Assembly (NCBI RefSeq): GCF_002914525.1
Contig: NZ_LODW01000057.1
Coordinates: forward strand, 1-64,000
Direction: 5' to 3'
Origin: Rhizobium hidalgonense
GTDB lineage: Bacteria; Pseudomonadota; Alphaproteobacteria; Rhizobiales; Rhizobiaceae
Length of the DNA: 64,000 nucleotides
Below are positions 26,422 to 35,300 of the stretch, piece by piece. The translations under genes and the position numbers were made by a program. The number at the start of each line of letters is the position of its first letter. Position 1 is the stretch's first letter. The notes beneath the pieces are model-generated. The model saw only the letters and a program-made list of their open reading frames with translations. It was not told the origin of the DNA and ran no database searches.

Positions 26422-27245
26422 TACTGATCTCCTGCCGCGTTGATGGCGCCGATCAGCGAATGCGACACCGTTTCGCAGGCTTTGCGATATTCTTCCGAGG
26501 TGCGGTAATGGGCGTCGCGTTCGAGGCTGGTGGCGAGCGGAACGTCGGCATGCACGCGGCCGGGTCTTGCCTTCATCACGACGATGCGGCTCGAGAGATA
26601 GGCGGACTCAAAGACCGAATGGGTGACGAAAATGACGGTAATGCCGGTCGTCTTCCAGAGCCGCAGCACGTCGTCATTGAGCTTCTGCCGGCTGATTTCG
26701 TCGAGCGCCGCGAAGGGCTCGTCCATCAGCAGCAGCTTCGGTCTCGTCACCAGTGCCCGGGCAATCGAGACGCGCATCTTCATGCCTCCGGACAGTTCTC
26801 GCGGATAGGCGTTGGCGAAATCCTGGAGGCCGACGGTGGTCAGCACCTCCATGATCCGGTCATGCGCCGCAGCCTTCGAAACGCGCCTCAGCCTCAGCGG
26901 CAGATGGACATTGTCGAACACGTTCTTCCACGGCATCAGCGTCGGCTCCTGGAAGACGAAGCCGATGTCGCCGTCCGGAAGGCCGCTGGCATTGATGCGC
27001 GAGCTCGGCCAATCGATTGCACCCGAGGTGACGTCGCCGAGGCCGGCGATGATGCGCAGCGCCGTCGACTTGCCGCAGCCGGACGGGCCGAGCAGACTGA
27101 CGAATTCGCCGCTTTCGACGGTGAGCGACATGTCTGAAAGCGCTACCGTTCCGCTGGAAAAGACCTTCGAGACCGAGCGCATGACGACCAGCGGCCGCGT
27201 GCGCGCCTCTTTCGGGGATAGGGCCTGGGCTTCTGCTAAAGGCAT
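26421..27245 (-). CDS. ABC transporter ATPase, SsuB-like
   Basis: ATPase of 274 residues. Walker A GPSGCGKST, Q-loop FQEPTLMPWKNVFDNV, signature ELSGGMKMRVSIARAL, Walker B LLLMDEPFAALDE and switch FVTHSVFES are intact. It is the partner of the permease that follows by an overlapping start. It is separated from the binding-protein gene by 73 bases that contain a strong hairpin. Confidence 0.92.
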   Translation of the reverse strand: MPLAEAQALSPKEARTRPLVVMRSVSKVFSSGTVALSDMSLTVESGEFVSLLGPSGCGKSTALRIIAGLGDVTSGAIDWPSSRINASGLPDGDIGFVFQEPTLMPWKNVFDNVHLPLRLRRVSKAAAHDRIMEVLTTVGLQDFANAYPRELSGGMKMRVSIARALVTRPKLLLMDEPFAALDEISRQKLNDDVLRLWKTTGITVIFVTHSVFESAYLSSRIVVMKARPGRVHADVPLATSLERDAHYRTSEEYRKACETVSHSLIGAINAAGDQ

Positions 27246-27276
27246 TGCCTGTCTCGTTCACTGGGGAGAGGATGCG

Positions 27277-27298
27277 ATCCGCCGCATCTGCGGCGGAT
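27277..27298 (-). promoter_or_regulatory. intercistronic hairpin after the NMT1 binding-protein gene
   Basis: ATCCGCCGC-ATCT-GCGGCGGAT is a perfect 9-bp stem with a 4-base loop between the binding-protein stop (27319) and the ATPase start (27245). No T run follows on the transcribed strand, so message stabilisation is more likely than full termination. Confidence 0.6.
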
Positions 27299-27318
27299 GC
27301 TCGCCGGCATCGGCCAGC

Positions 27319-28335
27319 CTATTTCTTCAGCGCCACGCCGGTGTTCTTGCAGACAAATTTCGTCGTGAACGCCTTGGTGTAGTCCGTCTCCGGCTTGAAG
27401 ACCTTGATATCAACCATTTCGGTGAAGAACGCCTTGTAATGCGCATCGGTGATGCAGCCGATGCCCTTGTCGAGGCTGTCGCCGGATTCGATGATCCCGT
27501 ATTCCTTCATCTTGGCGATGGAATAGGCGATCTGACCATCCGTCATTTCGGGATTGTCCTTCTTGATCAGCGCGTTCGCCTTGCTGTTGTCGCCGTAGAG
27601 ATAGTTGTACCAGCCCTCGATCGAGGCATCGACGAAGCGCTGGACGACGTCGGATTTGCTGTCGATCATCGTCTGGGTGGTGGTGATCATCGTCGAATAG
27701 GGGGAATAGCCGTTATCGGCGAGCAGGAAGACTTTCGGCTCGAAGCCGGCCTGCTTCTGGATCTCGTAGGGCTCGGATGTGAGGTAACCTTGCTGTGCGG
27801 ACTCCTTGTCGGCGAGGAACGGCGCCGGGCTGAAATTGTAGGGCTTGTACTGCTCGTCCTTGAAGCCCTTGAAGTTCGCCTTCATCCATTCGAAATAGGT
27901 GAGATAGCCGTCCTTGCCGAGAAACAGGGTCTTGAGCTTGGCGAGATCTTCGAATTTGTCGATGCCGGCATCAGGATGGGCGATCAGAACCTGCGGATCC
28001 TTCTGGAAGATCGCCGCGACGTCGACGAGCGGAATGCCCTGTTCGACCGCCGAGATTTCGCCCTGCGGACCGCCCATGTAGAAATCGATCTTGCCGGAGA
28101 TGAGCAGGGCGCTGTTGGCGGCATTTGGGCCGCCCTGCACGATGGTGACGTCGAGGCCATGTTTGGCATAAGTGCCGTCGGCAACCGCCTGGTAGAAGCC
28201 GCCATGCTCTGCCTGTGCCAGCCAGTTGGTGCCATAGCTGACCTTGTCTGCCGCCTGCGCCGAGACGGCAGCGCCAAGCGCACCGCCAAGGCCGACGAGT
28301 GCGGAAAAGACCGTATTCTTCCGTGCAATGCGCAT
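27319..28335 (-). CDS. NMT1/THI5-like ABC substrate-binding protein
   Basis: Periplasmic protein of 338 residues with a Sec signal (ALVGLGGALGAAVSAQAADK). The mature part VSYGTNWLAQAEHGGFYQAV resembles ThiY/RibY and pyrimidine-type NMT1 proteins; GGPNAANSALLISGKIDFYM and GGPQGEISAVEQGIPLVDVA line the ligand cleft. The ATG at 28335 has AAGGGGAA upstream; the frame upstream to 28392 has no site. First gene of the operon, divergent from the LysR gene and downstream of the 28415-28450 operator. An aromatic or ureide ring ligand is plausible. Confidence 0.88.
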   Translation of the reverse strand: MRIARKNTVFSALVGLGGALGAAVSAQAADKVSYGTNWLAQAEHGGFYQAVADGTYAKHGLDVTIVQGGPNAANSALLISGKIDFYMGGPQGEISAVEQGIPLVDVAAIFQKDPQVLIAHPDAGIDKFEDLAKLKTLFLGKDGYLTYFEWMKANFKGFKDEQYKPYNFSPAPFLADKESAQQGYLTSEPYEIQKQAGFEPKVFLLADNGYSPYSTMITTTQTMIDSKSDVVQRFVDASIEGWYNYLYGDNSKANALIKKDNPEMTDGQIAYSIAKMKEYGIIESGDSLDKGIGCITDAHYKAFFTEMVDIKVFKPETDYTKAFTTKFVCKNTGVALKK

Positions 28336-28414
28336 GATCAATGTTCCCCTTCTAAGTTCGCAACGCCCGTGGCGGCGTCGGATTTTCTTCATAGGAGCGA
28401 TTGCTTTGCTCTTT

Positions 28415-28450
28415 GAAAAGCATCAAATTTCGTGCGCAATGATGCCTTTT
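28415..28450. promoter_or_regulatory. LysR-type operator, copy 1
   Basis: AAAAGCATCA (28416-28425) and GATGCCTTTT (28441-28450) form an inverted repeat with a 15-base spacer, between the NMT1 operon and lysR. The arms and the spacer length are identical to the copy at 30341-30375 upstream of the creatininase-family gene, so the two promoters are probably controlled by the same protein. Confidence 0.7.
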
Positions 28451-28520
28451 CGGCATCTCTCCGAAAGCTTGTGCCTAATTTGTGCTGTCTGCTCTGTTTT
28501 TATGCAATGAGGTTGCTGCG

Positions 28521-29471
28521 ATGCTGCATTCCAGAAAGCTTCTCTACATCAACGAGATCGCCCGAGCCGGCTCGATCCGCAAGGCGGCGGCGCGGTTGAA
28601 TGTGGCGTCTTCGGCGATCAACCGGCAAATCCTGGCGCTGGAGGAGGAAATCGGCGCGCCGCTCTTCGAGCGCCTGCCACGCGGCCTGCGTCTGACGGCG
28701 GCCGGCGAACTCTGCATCGAGCATATTCGCGAGGTCTTGAAAAATTACGAGCGGCTGGAGAGCCGCATTCGCAGCCTCAGGACGCAACAGGCTGGCAAGA
28801 TCCGCCTGGTGACGACGGTGGGCCTGGCCGCCGGCCCGCTGCCCGAAATTATCGCCCGGTTCCAGTCCGAGCATCCGCGCGTCTTCATGCAGTTGCGCAA
28901 TGATGCGGGGACGATGACGGTCAACCCGGTGTTGTCGGGCGAGGTGGATATCGGCCTCGGCTTCAACATTCCGGCGACGCCCGGCATCCGCACGCTCGGC
29001 AATTTCGACATCCCGATCGGCGTTGTGCTGCCTCCCGGCCATCCGCTGATCGCTTCAGGTCCGATCAACCTTGCCGATATCGTCCAGGAGCGCCTGGTGT
29101 TGGCGCAGCAGGGCACCAGCCTGCGCGACGTGATCAATCTGGCGATGGCCCGCCTCGACGTGCACATCGAGCCCGTGCTGGAAACCAATGCGTCGGAGAT
29201 GCTGAAGAAGCTGGTCAAATCAGGGGCCGGTGTGACGATGCTGAACCCGCTCGACGTGATCACCGAATGCCGACAGGGCGAACTTGTTTTCCGGCCGATC
29301 GCCGAGCCGCATGCGCGCCACCAGACGATGAAACTTTTCGCCCGCGCGCGCACCCCGCTTGATTCCGCCACCAGCCTGTTCGTCGAGTATCTCCTGGCCG
29401 AGCTCGCCGGCCTGGTACAGGAACTGCAGGCAAAGGGGCATATCGCGATGGAAAGGTCCGTCGCGATCTGA
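28521..29471 (+). CDS. LysR-family regulator
   Basis: Transcription factor of 316 residues. The N-terminal winged helix is KLLYINEIARAGSIRKAAAR then LNVASSAINRQILALEEEIG, followed by a linker helix and a two-lobe effector domain (IRLVTTVGLAAGPLPEIIAR, LVKSGAGVTMLNPLDVITEC). The ATG at 28521 has GAGG upstream; the frame to 28482 is longer but siteless. It is divergent from the NMT1 operon and convergent, with an 18-base gap, on the creatininase-family gene, so it is flanked by its two presumed targets. The inducer is unknown, presumably the transported ring compound. Confidence 0.9.
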   Translation: MLHSRKLLYINEIARAGSIRKAAARLNVASSAINRQILALEEEIGAPLFERLPRGLRLTAAGELCIEHIREVLKNYERLESRIRSLRTQQAGKIRLVTTVGLAAGPLPEIIARFQSEHPRVFMQLRNDAGTMTVNPVLSGEVDIGLGFNIPATPGIRTLGNFDIPIGVVLPPGHPLIASGPINLADIVQERLVLAQQGTSLRDVINLAMARLDVHIEPVLETNASEMLKKLVKSGAGVTMLNPLDVITECRQGELVFRPIAEPHARHQTMKLFARARTPLDSATSLFVEYLLAELAGLVQELQAKGHIAMERSVAI

Positions 29472-29489
29472 ACCCTTCTGCGAATGGGC

Positions 29490-30287
29490 CTACTCCGAAT
29501 AAAGATTGGAAAGCGGATAGCGCTTCAGGTCATGGAGCAGCTCGACGAAACCGGTGACCTGGTGGCGGCAGATCGCTTCGCCCTTTTCGGCTGTCCCGAG
29601 CGAGGCGTCGCCGACGACGCCGTTGGGATTGAGGTCGTGGGCGATCCAGGCGAGCGAATGCGGCGGTAGCGGCTGGATGTATTTCGATTGCCCGCGCATC
29701 CATTCCGCCTTGGAGGTGAAATTCTCCGCCTTCTCCATCCGCACCAGGTCGGGACGAAAATGGAGCATCAGCGAGGTTTCCACCTCGCCTCCATGGATGC
29801 CGTATTTCGTTTCATGGTCGCTGATCATCCCCTGAGGATGGCCGAAGCGGCCCCATTGCGTCGAGACGACGGCCATCCGGTAGCGCACGCGAAGCTCGCG
29901 TGCCACGATGCTCATGATATCGACATTGCCGCCATGTGAATTGACGATCACCATTTTGCGGATGCCGGCTTCGGCAACCTTGGCGCCGATCGCGGTCCAG
30001 ACCGGAATGAGCAGCTCCGCAGCGAGTGACAACGTCCCCGGCCCGTAAATATGTTCGTTCGCCTTGCCGATCTCCTGCGTCGGCAGCACCAGGAAATCGA
30101 GGCCGTCCGGCTTCTGCTCTTTCAGTTCGGCCAGCATGCCGTTGGCGATCGCCACGTCGGTCGCGATCGGCAGGTGCGGGCCGTGCTGTTCCGTCGAGGC
30201 GATCGGCAGGATGGCGATGGTTGTGTCGGGCGAAAGTCCGGCGAAGTCGGAGCTATTTAGTTCGTTCCAGTAGAATGGCAGTGCCAT
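29490..30287 (-). CDS. creatininase-family amidohydrolase
   Basis: Metal enzyme of 265 residues. The family ligands are present: STEQHGPHLPIATD (Glu34, His36 and Asp45), NSHGGN (His) and the later GEVETSLMLHFRPD (Glu). Members hydrolyse creatinine, 2-amino-5-formylamino-pyrimidine derivatives and other cyclic amides. It lies alone on the minus strand with its own promoter, which bears the second LysR operator, hence coregulation with the amidohydrolase operon. Whether creatinine is the substrate cannot be read from sequence. Confidence 0.87.
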   Translation of the reverse strand: MALPFYWNELNSSDFAGLSPDTTIAILPIASTEQHGPHLPIATDVAIANGMLAELKEQKPDGLDFLVLPTQEIGKANEHIYGPGTLSLAAELLIPVWTAIGAKVAEAGIRKMVIVNSHGGNVDIMSIVARELRVRYRMAVVSTQWGRFGHPQGMISDHETKYGIHGGEVETSLMLHFRPDLVRMEKAENFTSKAEWMRGQSKYIQPLPPHSLAWIAHDLNPNGVVGDASLGTAEKGEAICRHQVTGFVELLHDLKRYPLSNLYSE

Positions 30288-30340
30288 CGCCGCGCCTCTC
30301 GTTGCTTTTCAAGCAGGAGTAGGGAAAATCACTGCGCGCG

Positions 30341-30375
30341 AAAAGCATCAATTTGCGCCCATACCGATGCCTTTT
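30341..30375. promoter_or_regulatory. LysR-type operator, copy 2
   Basis: AAAAGCATCA (30341-30350) and GATGCCTTTT (30366-30375) with a 15-base spacer, 54 bases upstream of the creatininase-family start. The arms are identical to copy 1, with an unrelated spacer, as expected for a conserved regulator site. The rest of 30288-30539 is the downstream flank of atzF. Confidence 0.7.
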
Positions 30376-30539
30376 AGAGGCTGGTAAAGCAGCTGCCGCT
30401 CTCTGAAGCGTGAGGCGGCGTAAGCGCGACACATATGTCGATTTATCACGATCGCTTACCCGCCCATATCGCGCCGGTTCTGGCAATGAGACCCCTGAGG
30501 ACGAATTGAGCGGCCTTTGACAGAAGTTTTTGCATCCCT

Positions 30540-32351
30540 TCAGGCCGCCGGACCGGTTGCGCTGATATAGTTGCGCCAGCCGCCGAACTCGGTGATCTCT
30601 CGTCCACCGGCGACGGCATGACCCTCGCAGAGAAATCCCGTCAGGCAACTTCCATCGCTAAGGGTGATCTTGCCGACACCAAGCGGAGCCGGAATATTCT
30701 GCACGAAACGGGCGAATGCGGTCGGCGGCAGGGCCCAGACTTCGATTTCGATGCCATTGCCCGTAAAGCTTGGATCACGGACCAGCCCCGGCTTGGGCGG
30801 GATCGTGCCATGCAGGGCAAAGAGCCGGTAGCTGCCATCCGTCCGTCCTGTTTTCAACCTGTATCCGCCCGCTCGCGTCAGCTCATGGTTCAGCGGCATA
30901 TCCGTCAAATGCGCGCCGACGACCACAATCGGAACGAAGTCATCGGCTGGAGCCACCACCCGACCTGCCTCCGGCAAGGCGGCCTCGCGGTCCTTCCCCA
31001 TGCCGGCCCTCGCCGCCCGGTGCATGGCGTCGGCGAAGGGGGCAAGCGCGTCATCGGTGAAAGCCGGGCCAACCAGGGTGACGCCGGCCGGGAGGTGACC
31101 GTTGGCGTCGAAGCCGGCTGGAACGGCGATCGCGGCGCAATCAAGCAGATTGGCGAAGTTGGTATACCGGCCGAATTGGCCGTTCTTCACGATTGGATCC
31201 GCCATCATTTCTTCGACCGTACAGGTGGTCGGTGAGGTCGGCAGCATCAGGATATCGGCTTTTTCCCATTCCTTCCCGGTCTTTTGGCGCAGCGCTTCGA
31301 GCTTGTATCGGCCTTCGAAAGCGGCGACCGCGTCATAGGCTTTCGCGCCCTCGATGATGGTGCGAACCGTCGGGTCGAAGTCGGCCGCATTGGTGGCAAG
31401 AAAATCCTTGACCGCCGCCAGCCGTTCGGCGACCCAGGGGCCGTTGTAGAGCAGCTCTGCTGCCTGCCGGAACGGCGCGTAGTCGAAGGCAACGATCGTG
31501 GCGCCGAGTGCGCGCGCTCTATCGATTGCGGCATCATAGAGAGCCTCGACGTCGCTGTTGCCGAAGAATTCCCGTTCTGCTCCGTCGAGCACACCGACCC
31601 GCAAGCCGGCGGCTGGCAGGCTGGATGGAACGGCCTTGCGCGAGAACGGATCGGCGGCATCGTAGCCCTCCATCACCTTGCGGATCGCAACGCCGTCGCC
31701 GACCGTTGCAGCAAAGACGGTGACGACATCGACGCTGCGGCAGGCAGGCACGACGCCGACATTCGGTACCAGTCCCGGCGTCGGCTTGATGCCGACGAGA
31801 TTGTTGAAGGCTGCCGGTACGCGTCCTGACCCGGCCGTGTCGGTGCCGAGCGCAAAACTTGCCAGGCCCGAGGCGACGGCAACCGCCGAGCCGGAGCTCG
31901 AGCCGCCCGACACATAGTTCCTGTCGAAGACCGAGCGCGGCGCACCGTGAGGCGAGCGCGTGCCGTTGAGGCCGGTGGCAAACTGATCGAGGTTGGTCTT
32001 GCCGATCACGATCGCGCCCGCAGCCCGTAGCCTGGCAATGACGGTTGCGTCGCTTTCGGGATCATAGGCGAAAGCGGGGCACGCGGCCGTCGTCGGCAGC
32101 CCCTCCACGTCGATATTGTCCTTGACCGCAAAGGGAACGCCCCAGAGCGGCAAGCTGTTCGGCTCGGGAGCCCGTTCCATCAGGGCGCGCGCTTCAGCTC
32201 GAAGCGCTTCGTCAGGCGTCGGCGTGATGAAGATTGCGGGATCCTCCGAGGCTGCGCGACGGACAATGATGGTCTCGACAAGGTCGAGCGGGGTTTGGCC
32301 GGCTTCATAGGCTGCGCGAAGGCTGGTCAGATCGAGAATGGTCGGCAGCAT
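30540..32351 (-). CDS. atzF: allophanate hydrolase AtzF
   Basis: Amidase-signature enzyme of 603 residues that splits allophanate into two ammonia and two CO2. The Ser-cisSer-Lys triad is Lys77 (WGVPFAVKDNID), cis-Ser151 (YVSGGSSSGS) and nucleophile Ser175 (GTDTAGSGRVPA). The C-terminal domain from about 470 (VVVGAHLTDMPLNHELTRAG) is the decarboxylating half of AtzF. The start has GGAGGAAT upstream and is three bases beyond the guanidine carboxylase stop. It completes guanidine breakdown and should also take the allophanate made by BiuH. I see no second allophanate hydrolase in the window. Confidence 0.95.
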   Translation of the reverse strand: MLPTILDLTSLRAAYEAGQTPLDLVETIIVRRAASEDPAIFITPTPDEALRAEARALMERAPEPNSLPLWGVPFAVKDNIDVEGLPTTAACPAFAYDPESDATVIARLRAAGAIVIGKTNLDQFATGLNGTRSPHGAPRSVFDRNYVSGGSSSGSAVAVASGLASFALGTDTAGSGRVPAAFNNLVGIKPTPGLVPNVGVVPACRSVDVVTVFAATVGDGVAIRKVMEGYDAADPFSRKAVPSSLPAAGLRVGVLDGAEREFFGNSDVEALYDAAIDRARALGATIVAFDYAPFRQAAELLYNGPWVAERLAAVKDFLATNAADFDPTVRTIIEGAKAYDAVAAFEGRYKLEALRQKTGKEWEKADILMLPTSPTTCTVEEMMADPIVKNGQFGRYTNFANLLDCAAIAVPAGFDANGHLPAGVTLVGPAFTDDALAPFADAMHRAARAGMGKDREAALPEAGRVVAPADDFVPIVVVGAHLTDMPLNHELTRAGGYRLKTGRTDGSYRLFALHGTIPPKPGLVRDPSFTGNGIEIEVWALPPTAFARFVQNIPAPLGVGKITLSDGSCLTGFLCEGHAVAGGREITEFGGWRNYISATGPAA

Positions 32352-32354
32352 GGT

Positions 32355-35300
32355 TCAGCATTCCTCCAGAACAACAATGATATCGCCCGCTTTGACATTG
32401 CGGCCGGGGCCGGCGCGCAGGTCGCGGACGCGGCCCGGCGCATGTGCGGTGACGTTGATTTCCATCTTCATGGATTCGATAATGGCAAGCGTGTCGCCGG
32501 CTGCAACCGGTGCGCCCGGCTCAACCAGCAGTTTCCAGATATTGCCGGGCACGGCACTGGCAACACCGAAGCAGCCTTCCGGGATATCTCCAGCGGGGCT
32601 TTCGCCGGTGCCTTCGTCGGTGACGAAGCTGTCGAGCCCCGCCTCCTTCCAGCGCTGGCGTTCTGTCTCAAAGGCGGCCTGCTGACGTGCCTTGAAGGTC
32701 GCAATCGAGGCGGCATTTGCCTGCAATTCCAGCTCGTAGGCGGCGTAGGAGAATTCCGTCTCCTCGATCCGGACGGGATAACCGCCATGCGGGAAGGCGC
32801 TGCGGGCTTCCGCCAATTCCTGATGGCTGACCGGGAAAAAGCGGATCTGATCGAAGAAATCGAGCAGCCACGGCTTGTCCTTGGCAAAAACCGTCGTCTG
32901 GCGCCAGGTATTCCATACCTGAATAGTGCGGCCGAAGAGCTGGTAGCCGCCGGGACCCTCCATGCCATAGATGCACATATAGGCCCCACCGATGCCGACG
33001 GCATTCTCCGGCGTCCATGTGCGGGCCGGATTGTACTTCGTCGTCACCAGTCGATGGCGCGGATCGATCGGCGTTGCGACCGGTGCGCCGAGATAGACGT
33101 CGCCGAGGCCGAGCACGAGGTAGCTCGCATCGAAGACGAGGTCGCGCACGGCCTGTTCGTCTGCCAGCCCGTTGATGCGGCGGATGAACTCGATGTTATC
33201 AGGGCACCAGGGCGCATTCGGCCGCACGAGCTCCTGATATTTGCGCATGGCAAGTTCCGCGTCCGGATCGTTCCAGGAAAGCGGCAGATGCACGATGCGG
33301 CTCGGCACCGTCACGTCCAGGGCTGCCGGCAGGCTCGCCTCGATTTCGGCCAGCAGGCCGAGCAGGCGGTTGCGGGTCAGCGTCGTGCCATCATAATGGA
33401 TCTGCAGCGAGCGGATGCCGGGTGTGAGATCGATGATACCGGGCAGACGGACCTGGGATACGGCCTGCATGAGCAGGTGCACCCTCAGCCGCAGGGCGAT
33501 ATCGAGCGTCATCGGCCCGTATTCGACCAGCAGATTGTCATCGCCCTGGCGGCGGTAGACGACAGAGACAGGCCCGTCGTCGCGTTTACCGACGATAGGC
33601 GAGCCTGCGTCCTGTTTCGCCCGATGCGCCGTTGGGCCGGCGACCGGATCTTCGGGCCGCTCAACGGGATGGAAGCGAATGCGATCACCCGGCTTGAACT
33701 GGCCCATCTTCCACTGCTCGTCGCGGGCGATGACCGCCGGGCAGACAAAACCGCCGAGGCTCGGCCCGTCGGGTCCGAGGATGATCGGCATGTCGCCGGT
33801 AAAATCGATCGCTCCGATCGCATAGGCATTGTCATGCAGGTTGGAGGGATGAAGACCGGCCTCGCCGCCATCGCTGCGCGCCCATTTAGGCGCCGGGCCG
33901 ATCAGGCGAACGCCGGTGCGGGCGCTGTTGAAATGTACTTCGTAGTCCGTCGAAAACAGCGCCTCGATATCGCCATCCTGGAAGAAATCAGGCGCCCCAT
34001 GCGGACCGTAGACGACACCGACCTGCCATTCGCGCGTCAGTTCCGCAGGCTCGGTTGCCGGCTTCGCGGCATCGGCGGTCGCCTGACGGGCAAGATGCAG
34101 CACATGGCCGGTCTTCAGCGTACCGGTGGCATTGCCGCCGAATTGACCGAGCCCGAAGGTGGCGCGCGAACCGAGCACGACGGGGGCGGCAAAGCCGCCA
34201 GACACGGCGAGGTAAGCCCGCTGCCCCGGTCCCTCGATGCTGCCGATTGCGAGGATCTGTCCGGCGCGAATGGTCACGGCCTTGTCATGCGGCAGTTTCG
34301 TCCCGTCGATGCTCATCGCCATGCCGGCCCCGGCAAGCGCGACCACTATGTCGGTATGGAACTTCAGCACCGGGCCGGAGACCGTCAGCTCCAGGGCTGC
34401 GACCGTGTCGCCATTGCCGACGAGACGGTTGGCGTGACGAAAGGAACGCTCGTCCATCGGGCCGCTCGGCGGCACGCCGACATGCCAGAGACCAAGCCGG
34501 CCCGGCAGTTCCTGGATGCTCGATTGCGCGCCCGGCGCGATCACCTCGATGACGTCGGGCACGAAGGAAAAATCGCGCAGCGCGGTCGTCGCCACCTTGC
34601 CCCCCGCCAGAAGTTCGGAGCTGGCGATGGTCCTGAGATAGTCGAGATTGGTTTCGATGCCCGATATCGATGTGTGAGCAAGAGCCGCCTTCAGTTTTTC
34701 GATTGCCGCCGGACGATCCTCGGCTGACACGATCACCTTGGCGAGCATCGGATCGTAGAAGGGTGTGACCTCGGTGCCGGTTTCGATCCAGCCGTCGATG
34801 CGTGCGTCCTCGGGGAATGCCACCTGCGTCAGCAGGCCGGCACTCGGGCGGAAATCGGCATGCGGCATCTCGGCATAGACGCGCACTTCGATCGCGGCCC
34901 CTTTCGGCTGCAGAGCCTCCGTACCGGACAACACATCCTCGCCTGCGGCCTGGCGGATCATCCACTCGACCAGGTCGATCCCGAAGACGGCTTCGGTGAT
35001 GGGATGTTCGACCTGCAGGCGGGTATTGACCTCGAGGAAATAGAATTCCTCGCGCAGGGGATCATAGATGAATTCGACGGTACCGGCAGATTGGTAGGAG
35101 ACCGCAGCACCAAGATCGACAGCCGCCTTGTGCAGGCGGGCGCGGGTTGCGGCGGAAAGGCCGGGAGCGGGTGTCTCCTCGACCACCTTCTGGTTTCGCC
35201 GTTGCAGCGAGCAATCACGTTCGCCAAGCGCGATCACCCTGCCTTTGCCGTCACCGAAAAGTTGGACTTCGACATGACGGGCTTCAGCGACAAAACGCTC

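Noticed and set aside
32295..34727. 810-codon open frame on the plus strand opposite the guanidine carboxylase
   Set aside because: Antisense shadow of codon bias; low-complexity composition and no motif, whereas the minus-strand frame is a complete biotin enzyme.
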